From Amylostereum areolatum (taxonomy: Eukaryota > Basidiomycota > Agaricomycetes > Russulales > Stereaceae), in contig SAXG01000004.1 in assembly GCA_012932865.1 (NCBI GenBank), forward strand, positions 1,426,001 to 1,490,000: a DNA stretch of 64,000 bases. The letters run 5' to 3'. The translations under genes were made by a program, and so were the position numbers. The notes beneath the pieces were generated by a model that had not been told where the DNA came from, ran no database searches, and saw only the letters and a program-made list of their open reading frames with translations. Below are positions 48,406 to 60,540 of this stretch, piece by piece (the first letter of the stretch is position 1; each line of letters starts with the position of its first letter).

Positions 48406-50380
48406 TCAGTTTTGTCCCCTGCACGTTTCGCGATGCCTTCCTTCGTACCAATCGCTGTGGAGGGTGCATCAGAGACGGGCGAGGGCAATAGGTAGAAACA
48501 CCGACTTTTTCTGGCATGCACGGTCGCAGTACTGGACCGACCTGCACCCTTTGCACCTCATCATCAGGTGTGGTGTCGCCGATGGATTTCCATTGAACTC
48601 GCATGCCTTGTCGTAGCACATGCGGCTCGCCAGCCTTGCCATCGACCTCCTGTGACGTTCATTTTCTGCCTGGAAACTGAGCCCCGCCTCGTTCCCAAGC
48701 CGCGTCCACGCGTTCACCAGATCTTGATGCAGCGCTGACAAGCTTGGGTCGGACGGACGTCCTTGCCGGAGAGCGGAAAAGATGGACAGCCAGTGCTCCC
48801 GCGCGTCCTTTTTCAGCGCGTGTCGCAGACGGGTCTTCCCCTTCGGAGTGGACGGGCCAGCGAGCAGCCGGCAGGTTGCTTCGATGAAATCCGTGCAGAC
48901 GCCTACGACCCCGCGTGAGTCTTGAAACCTACATTCTGTCCGAGCCCGAATGCGCGCGTACGAGTGCTCGGAGAAGGACAGCTGTCGTCCACGCAGATTG
49001 TCGCTCCGTGCGACATCGTCTTGAACAGCCCGTAGCGTTGTATCAGGGGCGATAAACACTCAGAGACCGGCTGATTCTCGAAAGCGCCTCTGTCAAAGAA
49101 CCTCCAATGAGCTCCCCGTGAAGACGCTGGATGGTATAGGATGCCTACCTGATGTAGGAAAATACGGCAACCGGTGTATTTTGTTTATCATACTCTCGCT
49201 GTCCGACTTCCCCTTGACGCCGAACTGCAATGGCGAGAGGTCTAAAGATAGGGCCCTGCATGATCGCCGTCACGATTTCAGGGTGCTCGGCCGTGAACCC
49301 GAACATATGAATGAGGAAGAAGAGGTGCATGTCTACCACCCACCCTGGGGTCCTCGAGCTCCCGAGTGAACCGTTGGAGGACCTTGGTCGCGCTAAACTG
49401 AGGCACAACGGCGCGCTGGGACCATTCTCGCATCTCGGTCGGCGTGAGGGGCAGTCTTCTGGTAATGAAGTAGAAAACCTCCGGGCACCGGGCGCTCAAT
49501 CGCTCGACAGGCGCATGGTACCAGAGGAAGAAAATGAGGTCCGCGGTGCGGCCTGATAAAAGCGTCGCACTCCTTCGTCTGCCCCAACCACGACCGGTGA
49601 GTAGCAGGTATGTAAACAGTGACAGAGGCGACACACCGAATATTGTAAAGCCTCTGATAGTTCTGAAGGAGCTCGGCGAGCATCGCCCGCATTTCTTCCT
49701 CCGCGACCACATCGACACCGCGCATAAGGTCGCGTCTCCTAGCCCACAACGTCTCCCAGATCGCATCCGAGCCGGTCAGCAGCTCGTCTACAAGCGGCAC
49801 GGATGCGTCTTTGGAGGCCCGGCCCACACACATCTCCGCAACGTCCACAAGGCAGGCTAGAATGTTGTGCGTCCATCCCTAAGTACATCGCGTTCAGAAA
49901 GGGCCGTCATATTTACTGATCAGAGCGCCCTGGTATCGAATAGAAGTCGAAGGCACACACCGGATCTTCGTCCACAAACCCGTACTCTCCCACCACATCG
50001 ACGAACACCTTCGGTAGTCCCGCCGACACCATCAGCGCCACGCCATCGCGCAGAAATGCCGACTCCCTCGGAATGACCACCCTCGTGTTCGTGCGCTCCT
50101 TGCGCAGGTCGTGCGTCCTGGCGAAACATTCCGCGAGCTGGCAGAACGTGGGGTCTCTGTTCCTCCCGGCGCCTTTCCTCTTGGCTCTGTAGAGGGTTAA
50201 GAACCACCTCTTCACTGCAGGTGGATCCTCGCGCAGGGTATTGACGTATTTGGAGATGACATCGTCTGAGGATCTCGCAAGCCACGACTGCACTGAGGTG
50301 AGGGTGGATGAGCTCGGGCTCCTGTTGCGGTCTTCGTATGTGACAGCTATGACCGACGGTGACATGGGGGTTGGAATCAA
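48406..50380 (-). CDS. MYND zinc-finger protein
   Basis: The first exon begins MIPTPMSPSVIAVTYEDRN at 50380. Middle exons include VPLVDELLTGSDAIWETLW (49800-49640), DLIFFLWYHAPVERLS with TATKVLQRFTRELED-type helices (49540-49350) and FGFTAEHPEIVTAIMQGPIF (49300-49230). The last two exons (48506 upward, and 48454-48406) encode the MYND finger: CYDKACEF, MRCKGCRSVQYCDRACQKN, then DWYEGRHRETC and a stop. MYND fingers mediate protein contacts. Large agaricomycete proteins of this layout have no assigned function. Several internal exon joints were not closed in phase, so total length is uncertain. Confidence 0.72.
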
Positions 50381-50641
50381 AGGAGGTATACTTAAGCGCC
50401 GTCAAAACGCTGGTGACTGCTGCCGAGGGACCGCGCGAGTATCAGCCATGAGCGCATTTGCACGGGAGAACATCACATTGAACGCCGAATATCGACCCGA
50501 CTGTCAGGTTGATTCTTACGTCCTCCAACGCCCTTCAATTCTCGGGGAAGATCCCAAGCAAAAATGCGTTCCATTGGTACAGAAGTGTACATCCTACACC
50601 CGAACCACCCATTTCCTTCCGAAACAAGACAAGTACACCGC

Positions 50642-52651
50642 TCAGACGAGCGACTGGAGCTTGCCGAAGTTGGGGGTCCCGAAGCCGGTGACGGGGTCCC
50701 AGCCCTTGACCGCGGTGAACCCGTTGGTGTTGCAGCCGGGGTTCGTGCCGGACGTGATGTCGTTGAAGCCCGCGGAGGCGGACGCGTACAGGAGGGGGTT
50801 GAGGAACCCGAGCGCGGACTTGCCCTGCGACAAGCGGTAGTCGTTCAGGAGCGAGACCACACCGGCAACCGTCTACGCGGGAGGGGATGAGCATGCGGGC
50901 GACGGGGCAAGAGGACGGAGAAGGGCGCATTACAGGAGAAGAGGCGCTGGTACCGTCGACGGACGCTACGCTGCCGTCGATGACGATCTGGAATCCCTCC
51001 GCCTGGGCGGAGACGTCGGGGTACGCACGGCCAGAGGTGCTAAGAAGGCGCGTCAGGACCACCGTCAATGACGAAAACAAGCCAACGAACTTGTAAAGGC
51101 CGGAGTAAAGAGTGCCGATGCTGCTGACGAAGGCGGGGACGACCTTGTCTTGGTAGCTGGGGCGTGCAAAGTAGTTCGAGAAGCCACCGCCGGAGAGACT
51201 GGCAGCGCGCTCGGGCTTGATACCCGTAGTTCCTCCAACGGCGGTCACGAAGGGGCCTATTATATATGCAACGGTCAATAATGGAAGCAAGGAGAGAACA
51301 GAAAAAAGATGCGCGCACAGCTGGCCGGGAACGCGGGGAGGAACTGGCGAGTGCTCTTGCCGTCGTTGGTCACGCAGTCACTGCCGACACCGGAGTCGCC
51401 GCTGCTAAACAGCACGGTCGTTCCCTGGGCGCCCAGCTGGGCGAAGAGGTTGCATACATTCAGCGCATAGTCGCGGGGAACGGTCTGCTCGTCGTCGCCG
51501 TAAGACGTCGTGAGCGTCTGCGGGATCGTGCTCTGTGCCAGAAGGTAGTCGAGGAAGTCGAGGTAGGGCTCGTTGGAGTTCGTGGGCGTGTTCTCGTCTT
51601 TGTTGAAAGGAGGGGAGCCGCCCGTGCTGTAGTAGATCTGGGGGGTGGGGAAAGACAGGCCGGTCGTGTACTGAATGTCGAGGTTGGCCTCGGAACCAGG
51701 GTTGCTCTGGTCGTCGCCGCCGCCGTTGATCTGCTTCACGGTGAATGCAGCGCTCGACGCGCCGGTGAGGAAGCGCGAGGCGAACTTGGTGAGGTCGGAG
51801 TGGCTCGCATACTCGTCAAGGTATCCCGCGACCCCGAGGACGTTCTTGGCGGTGGCCTTGGGGGTGTAACCGGTGGTGTTGTAGAGCGCCTTGAGGCAGG
51901 CCGGGGTGATGGTGTTGGCGCAGCTGGACGGAACGGCGAGCGACCCAAGCGCGCGATGGCTGTCGATCGAAGCGCGGATGGCCGAGTCCTCCTCGATGGT
52001 GGCCGCGTTGCCGTTAACGTGAGAGGTGGCCTTCGCGGGGCGCGGGCTGCCGAAGTACGTGGTGGGGGGCGACGACGGCGACGTGCTCGTGGAGAACGGC
52101 GGGGAGGGAGTAGGAGGTGGTGCGCAGGACCGTGTTCTGCGTGTCCTCGTGCGAGTAGAGCTGGTAGGATGCACCGAGCAGGGCGTCCGCGGTATCGACC
52201 GGAACGTCGGCGATCATGAGCCAGTCGCCGGAGAGGGATGGGCGGACGGAGCTCGCGGGGATATCGTGGTGCGCGAGCCACGCCGACACGGCGTCGTGGG
52301 TGTCCTGATGCGGGGCGACGAGGGCGGCGACCTCCTCCTTGGAAAGGTGGGCGCCGTAGCTGCCGTCGACGATCAGTGAGAAGGCTAGGATAAAGATAGC
52401 AAAACGCGCACCGCTCGTGGGCAGGATCGCTGACTTCGTAGAGAGCCTTGTGGAGGGCGCCCTCGTCGTGGGACTTGAGCTTGATGCGCAGGTCGATCGT
52501 CGTTCCCTCAGGGCGCGGTACCGACGGGCACCCAGCCCTTCGGGACGTCGTACCACTCATGCTTGACCTGGAGGTCGTTCCAGCGGGGCGACACCGGCTT
52601 CGCGAGACCCAACGGGACGAGGGACAGGAGGGAGAGCGAAAGCCAGTACAT
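50642..52651 (-). pseudogene. S53 sedolisin (tripeptidyl-peptidase), copy C, frameshifted
   Basis: Same five-exon layout as copy D (52412-52651, 51319-52359, 51091-51256, 50934-51039, 50642-50872). The landmarks include EANLDIQY (catalytic Glu and Asp), FSSGDSGVG and DGTSASSP (catalytic Ser). Exon 1 is 240 nt against 239 in D, and exon 2 is 1,041 nt against 1,040. An extra A at about 52510 turns APEGTT into AP-stop, and an extra G in the run at about 52061-52067 shifts the frame before TTYFG. Both are single-base insertions. The gene is therefore interrupted as written; sequencing error in these short runs cannot be excluded. The rest is intact and very similar to D. Confidence 0.85.
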
Positions 52652-52717
52652 GGTGTACGACGTGAACAGTGGAAGGAAACCGACTGGTTGCTCGACATGG
52701 TTGGGGAAAGGACGACT

Positions 52718-52723
52718 TATATA
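52718..52723 (-). promoter_or_regulatory. TATA box of sedolisin copy C
   Basis: TATATA lies about 70 bp upstream of the copy C start, in the same context (CTATATAA-like followed by a GC-rich stretch) and at nearly the same distance as in copy D. Confidence 0.6.
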
Positions 52724-52967
52724 GCCCGCGGGGGGTGGACCAGGAGCAGGCCCAAAATGCGGCTAAAATGGCGATTATCGTGCGCTTCTCGGGGTAAAGA
52801 GGAGCAAGGGCTGCAAGGCATGGCCGATGCCCGTGGTGGCTTCTGGTCCACACGTCGACGGCGGCTCCTGCCCACCTTCATCCAGGTCGGACATACGTTT
52901 GCCCGTACAATCGTATGGGGAGCAGATGGAGGAAGGGGAGGCCAGCACATGGCGGCGTGACGCCATT

Positions 52968-52977
52968 TTCCGCGGAA
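52968..52977. promoter_or_regulatory. Conserved palindrome TTCCGCGGAA upstream of sedolisin C
   Basis: A perfect 10-bp palindrome 317 bp upstream of the start. The same palindrome occurs 316 bp upstream of copy D, inside a longer conserved block. It could be a binding site for a dimeric zinc-cluster regulator; that is inference. Confidence 0.45.
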
Positions 52978-53306
52978 GCACTTTGCGACGATATCCCAAA
53001 TTCCAATAACTTATCATTGATCAGCGCAATCAAGTAGGCACGCTGCCGCACGCACCGGTACCGCGTCCGCCCACTGAACGTACTGAAGTACTGAACGTGG
53101 ACATTGGACGTTGAGCGTAAGTAACATCGGACGTCGAACGTCGAACGTTGGTTGAACGTCAAACTGCTTCCAAGTTCCCTACCACCTTCAGATCTCAGAC
53201 CTCGGCGTGGATATGTGTCCCAAGCGGAGACGTGTTCCATTGGTACAAAGTGTACATCCCAAACCCAGATAACCCATTTCCTTCCACAATACACCTTTAA
53301 ACGCAC

Positions 53307-55318
53307 TCACCCGACGAGCGACTGCAGCTTGCCGAAGTTAGGCGACCCGAAGCCCGTGACGGGATCCCAACCTGCGACAGCGGTGAACCCGTTCGTGTTG
53401 CAGCCAGGGTTCGTGCCGGACGTGATGTCGTTGAAGCCCGCGAAGGCGGACGAATAGAGGAGAGGGTTCAGGAACCCGAGCGAGGACTTGCCCTGCGAGA
53501 GGCGGAAGTCGTTCAGGAGGGAGATAACGCCGGCCACCGTCTACAGCATAATAGTCGATAAGCAAACGGACGAAAGAGGAATAAAGAGCAGGAGAGGAGG
53601 CGTACGGGAGAAGAGGCGCTAGTGCCCCCTACGGAGCTTACGCTGCCCCCGATGACGACCTGGAATCCCTGCGCCTGAGCGGAGACGTCGGGATACGCGC
53701 GACCGGACGTGCTACGAAGGCGCGTCAGGATCGTCGTCGGTTGTAAAGGAAAGTGAACGCACTTGTAAAGACCCGAGTAGAGGGTACCAATGCTGCTGAC
53801 GAAGGCGGGGACGACCTTGTCCTGGTAGCTGGGGCGTGCAAAGTAGTTTGAGAAGCCACCGCCGGAGAGACTGGCAGCGCGCTCGGGGCTAATGCCGGTG
53901 GTTCCACCAACGGCGGTCACGAAGGGGCCTGGACACAATATATGGTCAATATTGGAACGACGAAAGAATGGGAGGGCATGTACGCACAGCTGGCCGGGAA
54001 CGCGGGAAGGAACTGACGAGTGCTCTTGCCGTCGTTGGTCACGCAGTCTTGGCCGACACCGAAATCACCGCTGCTGAACAACACAGTCGTCCCCTGGGCG
54101 CCCAACTGCGCGAAGAGGTCGCACACGCTCAACGCGTAGTCGCGGGGGACGGTCTGCTCGTCGTCGCCATAAGACGTCGTGAGCGTCTGCGGGATCGTGC
54201 TCTGGTCCAAGAGGAAATCGAGGAAATCAAGGTAAGGTTCGTTGGTGTTCGTAGGCGTGTTCTCGTCAGCGTTGAAGGGAGGGGAGCCGCCCGTGCTGTA
54301 GTAGATCTGGGGGGTAGGGAAGGACAGGCCGGTCGTGTACTGGATGTCGAGGTTGGCCTCAACACCAGGATCGCTCTGATCATTGCCGCCACCGTTGATC
54401 TGCGCGACCGAGAACGTGGCGCTCGACGCGCCAGTGAGGAAGCGCGAAGCAAACGTGGTGAGATCGGCGTGGTTCGCGAACTCCTCAAGGTATCCCGCGA
54501 CGCCAAGGACGTTCTTGTCGGTGGCCTTGGGGGTGTAGCCGGTGGTGTTGTACAAGGCCTGGAGGCAGGCGGGGGTGATGGTCCTCGCGCAGCTGGACGG
54601 AACGGCGAGCGAGCCAAGGGTGCGATGACTGTCGATCGAAGCGCGGATGTCCGAGTCTTCCTCGATCGTGGCCGCGTTCGCCTCGATGTGAGAGGTGGCC
54701 TTCGCGGGGCGAGGACGGCCGAAGTACGTGGTGGGGGCGACGACGGCGACGTGCTCGTGGAGAACGGCGGGGAGGGAGTAGGAGGTGGTGCGCAGGACCG
54801 TGTTCTGCGTGTCCTCGTGCGAGTAGAGCTGGTAAGAAGCACCGAGCAGGGCGTCGGCGGTGTCCACGGGGACATCGGTGATCATGATCCAGTCACCGGA
54901 GAGGGATGGGCGAACGGAGCTCGCGGGGATATCGTGGTGCGCGAGCCACGCCGACACGGCATCGTGGGTGTCCTGATGCGGGGCGACGAGGGCGGCGACC
55001 TCTTCCTTGGAAAGGTGGGCGCCGTAGCTGCAGTCGACGATCAGCGACAGGGCCGAGACAAAGATAACAGGACACGCACCGCTCGTGGGCAGGATCGCTG
55101 ACTTCGTAGAGGGCCTTGTGGAGGGCGCCCTCGTCGTGGGACTTGAGCTTGATGCGCAGGTCGATCGTCGTTCCCTCGGGCGCGGTGCCGACGGGCACCC
55201 AGCCCTTCGGGACGTCGTACCACTCATGCTTGACCTGGAGGTCGTTCCAGCGGGGCGACACCGGCTTCGCGAGGCCCAACGGGACGAGGGACAGGAGGGA
55301 GAGCGAGAACCAGTACAT
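53307..55318 (-). CDS. S53 sedolisin (tripeptidyl-peptidase), copy D
   Basis: Five exons (55080-55318, 53988-55027, 53763-53928, 53606-53711, 53307-53540) give 594 residues in phase, the usual sedolisin length. Sedolisins are secreted acid serine-carboxyl peptidases. A signal peptide (MYWFSLSLLSLVPLGLAKP) and a pro-kumamolisin propeptide (DLRIKLKSHDEGALHKALY, YGAHLSKEEVAALV, LGASYQLYSHEDTQ) precede the catalytic domain. The catalytic domain has EANLDIQY (Glu/Asp of the triad), FSSGDFGVG (oxyanion Asp), GGTTG and GGTSASSP (Ser). The C-terminal calcium-site region reads DITSGTNPGC and GWDPVTGFG. It lies head-to-tail with copy C about 0.65 kb away. Confidence 0.95.
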
Positions 55319-55382
55319 GGTGTACGACGCGAACGGTGGAAAGAGTTCGACTGGTGAGGCGACATGGGTCAGGATGGGCCGT

Positions 55383-55388
55383 TATATA
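55383..55388 (-). promoter_or_regulatory. TATA box of sedolisin copy D
   Basis: TATATA 65-70 bp upstream of the copy D start codon. The flanking GCCCGC is shared with copy C. Confidence 0.6.
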
Positions 55389-55633
55389 GCCCGCTGGGAG
55401 TACTTAGGCCAAGGAAGCCGGATTATCGTGCGCTTCTCGGGGTAAAGAGTAGCAAGGCATGGCTGGGGCTTCTCGTGGGTAAGGACGGGGTGTCCAAGAC
55501 CATAACCCACACGTCGATGGCGGTTTTGCCCACGTTCATCCAGGTCGGTCATGCGTGTAGGCTGTATTCTGTATGAGAAAGCAGATGGCGGAAATGCGAA
55601 CAAGGGGGTGCCAGCACTTGGCGTGACGCAATC

Positions 55634-55643
55634 TTCCGCGGAA
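55634..55643. promoter_or_regulatory. Conserved palindrome TTCCGCGGAA upstream of sedolisin D
   Basis: Same palindrome and spacing as upstream of copy C. The 26-bp-plus block starting ATTATCGTGCGCTTCTCGG (about 55422) is also identical between the two promoters. Confidence 0.45.
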
Positions 55644-55649
55644 GCACTA

Positions 55650-56806
55650 GAAGGGGAAATGTCACGTTGACGATATTCCGGTATGCTGGGTTGTTGAAGA
55701 CAAACTGAAGAACCCTTCTTCTCCACCTCGGCCTCTTCCACAACGGTGGGTCCATCTCAAATAGATCGACGGGAGTACCCATGTTTACGCTCCTATGATA
55801 AGTGTTGTTGCGACTATGTCAGAGAAAGTCAAATCTATCTGGGAGGCTAACGCAACAATCGAGCATTACGTACGCACTGATACGGATTTTGGCCAAGAGG
55901 TCTATCAGAATTCAGATATATCAGAATTCGCGTGCGCTCACACTCTGTAGATGTGCTTCCTTATTTCCCGGAGGACCTGAGGGAAAAACAACGGGTCGAG
56001 GTCCTGGGAGCCACGAAATGTGACTCCGGGTCCTTCGAATTGGAACGATGGGCGTGGTTTGAGCGCGGTAGCAGTTCCTTTGAACCGCGAGGTATACTCG
56101 AGAGCCATGCGCGTTTATCCGAGAGTGTTCTCCTGGGCCTTGTATCACGCAGGGATTCGCCTTGATTGCGCGAACTTAGTTCTTCTGGACGCTGTACAGA
56201 CCACCGATGAGTTTAGATTGCGAAGGCGATCAATAATATGGCAATCAACGGAACTTAAGTACGACCATTGGGTGATCCAAACGGCGCGTCCACGCACATC
56301 CACCACCATACCTTTGTACAGACTGTGTGGGCCTACAGTTCCTACAGTGCATGGTCAGGAAGTGCCCTTCACAATAAATTTGAGCTGAATGCAAAACGCA
56401 CCGGATCCGGTACTTCGACATTGATACCAGTGAGCCGGTCGGTGCCACACTCCAGATGTCGACTAAACTCAAGATTTCCCACAAAGATTCTTGCGCGAGA
56501 TAGAAACTCAGTTCTTCGGCGAAAGGCTTCGAACAGGACTCGAAAAATCATCAGTTGAGTCTTGTGCATACATGACCGTACTGTGATCATGTCTTGCAAC
56601 TATATGGGGACATTGGACAGTCCAGGCGGTTATGAAGGTAAGGCGTTCCGTCGCCTTAGGGTAGCACTAGCAGCACCGCTTGATATATGACGACTCCGGT
56701 CGGATCATCGCGAAAGCGTAAAGATACGACAAGAACAGATGGTCGCGCTGAAATACCCCCATGATATTCAACGACGGATAAAAGGATAGAGAGGAATAGA
56801 CATACT
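55650..56806. other. Intergenic region, no supported gene
   Basis: Only short overlapping ORFs. No repeat or RNA structure that I can support. Confidence 0.5.
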
Positions 56807-59800
56807 TCAAAGCAAGATCACAAAACCATTCCCACAATACAGACACCGTCTCACAGCTTGAAGGAGCTCCTCGACGACCCAGCTCCGGGCCGCGAGAGGA
56901 AGATGCTCGTTTCCTGGACTCTCCTCCGCGTTGTCGAGATCCATCGGTATTGACGACGGGTCCTCTTGATCTCGAGGGACGGACATCGGTGGAAGGAATG
57001 CTTTCCGCGAGCATCCCAAACATGTTCGAACCTTGGGCGTTGATAGGATGAATGATGTTATCGAGCATCGTGCTATAAGACGTGATAAGTCGCGTTTGAC
57101 GCAGGCCAGCGTCATGCAAAAGGACTTACACCAGGTATGGCCGTTGGGACAGACGGCGCCGGTGATGTTGTCCAGTGGCACTGCAAGACCGCATGCTGGG
57201 CAGTTTTCCTCCAGCTCGTTCGTCGGCCCATCTCCTGCGTTCGCACGCGCACTTGCCGAGGCGTTATTTGAAAGCGTCTGAGCAGCCGTTGACAGGTCTT
57301 CGGGCGTTCCAGGAAGCAAGCATTGTAAGACGATTCGAAGGACAAAGGGCATGTCCCGTCCTGTCCGAGAAGGCGTCCAGTGAGCTAAACCCGGACGGGT
57401 GCATCGTGAAACTTACCAGTCAATTTCCCTGACACGGACGACAGATGGCCGACGAGGACGCGATGTATGCATTGGGAGATCGCCGTGAGGATGCCTTGAG
57501 CGACGGCTCCACATTCGTTCTGAGCATGTGGGTTCGGCGCATGCTTCTAATCACTTCTGAGTAAAATACGTCAAGCGAGGATGACGGCGTGCGGGAAATT
57601 ACCCAGCAAAAGTCGGCAATGGCCAGCTTGAGCCTCAACGAGAATAGAGTTTCGCAGCCAAGCAGGTGCCGCGCCAAGCTCCCGCGAACGTCCCTCCGGA
57701 ATCCCGGGCTCACGGCGCCTTCAACGACGGGAAAGGAGGGTGTCGGTATCTGAGGGTACGGTCCTTGCAACGCGCTCATGACGTGAGGGAACAGCGCAGC
57801 AATCGTGGTCTCGTCGTACAGACTGAGAAAAAGAGGGCGCAGGAGATCAATAGGTGATCTCTCCAATGCTGTTCAAATGCGTAAGCCGGTCTTGACGAGA
57901 AGGGAAGACGGACGCTGGTATACTTGTTTTCGTCTCGCCGAAGACGCGATGCATCGTCCGTAAGACAGCCTCGCCGGTGGCGTCTTCCCACATGTCCGCG
58001 ACGACGAGGATGCTCGTAAGCTTGGCGTCTGACTTGTAACTAAAATCCGAGGGGCACATATTCCTGGCACGGCACAATCATGTTCAGCTCAGCTCAAACC
58101 CGCAATGGGCGGAACAAAGACGCACTGGTATACCCAAAGGAATGCCCGTGCGGCATCGTAGGAAACCATCCCGTCGATGCGGTTCATGTCGACTCTTCGC
58201 ACGGGTTTGTTTTCGGAACGATGGAATATTGCGCGAGAGAGGGCCGAGAGACTGGAAGATGTTGGCGGCGACACTGTATCCACGCCGGAAGGTGGATCGA
58301 GCGATGGCCCCGAAGAAATGCTGTAGATTGTGTGAAACGAGCCATCATACAGAGACAAAACGAGGGTATCGATCTCCGCGACGTATTGTATCCCAGAAAC
58401 TGGGTGAATGGACGAACATCCTGCTGATAACTTTTGTGTTTGAAGTCGGATTGTCTGGGAACCTTGCCAACTCCCTGCATCGCCGCTAGACCACAGATTG
58501 ACTAGCCCGGGCTTGCAATGGACGAGAATGGGCTGTGGAATAAATTAGAGGGTGTCGTAAGGGCAGCTGGATTCCGTACGTTTCGGGACGATGGCACAAC
58601 CCACGCCAGACCCGTGATCGTTTTTTTATCAGCGGAATGCGGTACTAGAGGCGACACGAGGCTCTCGGTCTCCAGTCGACACACAAATGCGAAGGAGGGC
58701 CCAAAATCCATATGAAGAGTTTGAGTGACGTCGACCAGGGATATGGACCCGTCGGCCATGCCGCATGCCAGAGTAGCTCTACCTGGGATGAATACGTCAT
58801 TTAGCGATCCCGATGGCAATCATTACCCATATACGCGGGTACACACATTGCTGCGACCCTGACGGCGTCCATGCCGTCCAAGCTAGGTGTGTGATCCAAC
58901 TTTCTGACATGTGGACGGTCCCGACGTGTGCCAGGCGGTCCTGCGGGTGTTTTCGTTCCTTCAGCCTGTGCTGCTGTGAGAATATTCCTGGTCCGCTGAG
59001 ACGCCCGCAACGAACCTGAGAAGGTGGACCGCTCCCGCTCTCGTTCCGAGAGCCAGCAAAGAGCCTTCGCAGAGCGGGCTCGGGGCTATGCCAAAGACAG
59101 CCTGGGTTGACCATGAACAACCTGCCTCGCCATCAGCCCTGGTATACTCATTGTACGCGCGGCGACAATCAAACCTACATGTAACCTGTGCCTGCAAAAC
59201 CCGCTGAACAGGGGAGTTGGTGAGGTTTGTGGAGGCCAGATCATTGAGCAACGCCGTTCCTTCTTGCACCTGAAACAAGATGAACGCCGGAACTGATAGA
59301 GGAACGACAAAGCGTCGCGTACCTTTGTCCATTCACCCTTCAGATGGTTCTTGACCGCCTCCCATAAGATCAACTCCAGGTTCGAGGTGATCACAGCGAG
59401 AACGCAGCTTAATGCAACCACAATATGAGCTTCGAGCGATATGGACGTAAGTGACGGTGATGAGTCCTACCCAAAGTCCGCAGTGAGGTTGCTCGGCGAG
59501 GCGGTCACAGCACGGAAAGAGAGATCCAACGAGCCCAGAGACGCGGTACTCCACTCTGTGTGCCGCATCAGCACCTACAGCCTAAACTGCGTGACTATAT
59601 GCGCGCTACCTTGCGAAACGGCGGGCCAGTGGTAGTATACGCGCTTATCGAACGCAATAATGGTCTTCAACCAGCCCAGCGGTCGCGCCACGGTATTCCC
59701 CTTGGTGGGAGCAGAGCTGATTGCAGATGAAGTGTCTATGTTGATACCAAGATCGGGTGTCTGCGGATACAATCCTCCGTCAGCACGATCCTGCATCGCA

Positions 59801-59957
59801 GTCCGATGGCCCGGAATACAAGTCTCACGAGGATGTATATGTCGGTTTTCGTCAGAAAGAGAAGCTGTCCGTCGGCGGTCCATTGGAGACAGTTGATAGA
59901 AGGATGCGAAGCGGAGACTGGGACGCTGAAGGCTGTGTGGATGGCTACAGAAGACAT
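56807..59957 (-). CDS. TFIIIC subunit (TFIIIC90/Sfc9-like): WD40 N-terminus and zinc finger
   Basis: TFIIIC binds tRNA-gene promoters and recruits TFIIIB for RNA polymerase III. The first exons (59829-59957, 59610-59760, 59471-59555, 59323-59407, then from 59269) read CLQWTADGQLLFLTKTDIYIL, TPDLGINID, RAVTASPSNLT, CVLAVITSNLELILWEAVK and LLALGTRAGAVHLLR, matching the delta-subunit N-terminal propeller. Middle exons include MSESWITHLAWTAW, GMADGSISLVDVTQ and DAKLTSILVVADMWEDATGE. The C-terminal treble-clef finger is CPACGLAVP, VCPNGHTWSRCS (completed by splicing at 57072), RTCLGCSRKA and CLYCG. The last exon is 56807-57072. About 14 exons; those between 57073 and 59200 are only approximately placed. 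Confidence 0.85.
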
Positions 59958-60540
59958 GTCCCGAGGTTTTTTTTTCTCGTTCCGTGTACGACGGGGCGAA
60001 CTTGCACGGGTTGCTATTAGTCTGTATGAAGGCGGCTGTAGTTAGGTTTCTGCAATTACCTTCTATTCACAATCGATTCCCTGGATCACCGATAGTGGTA
60101 CTCAATGGAATAGGCCGGCAACGGATCAAGTCGTACTTGAATTGCAGACGTCGTCACACTATTCCTCGTTCTAGCCAGGAAAGGTTGCGCCAGATAAAAA
60201 GTTATATCTCTTTTTGATTCAGGTTAGACTCGTCGGGGGTTCTAAGTGGCAGAAAAACGTACCAGTGAGAGAAAATAGGTGAATCATGTATGAAGGCAGC
60301 CGGCAGATTGAAACGCGTCGCGTCCCTGCACGCGTCGTTCCCACGGTTCCTTTCTTTTCGCCATCGTCGTCGCCTCGTCGACAACGCTGACTCCTGACCT
60401 TTCCCTATTGAAAGGCTCTCGCCTAGTCTCGCCCTCGTCTTGTCGTGTACAACCATGACTGTTCGCCTCACTCCGCCGCCTGGGTCTCTCGCTTTGTTCA
60501 CCATTGACCCTCTCAGGACCTTACGTTTTGCTACTTGCAC

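Noticed and set aside
53968..55101. Long plus-strand open frame opposite sedolisin copy D
   Set aside because: Shadow of a GC-rich coding exon. Composition is Arg/Val/Gly-rich and there is no domain.
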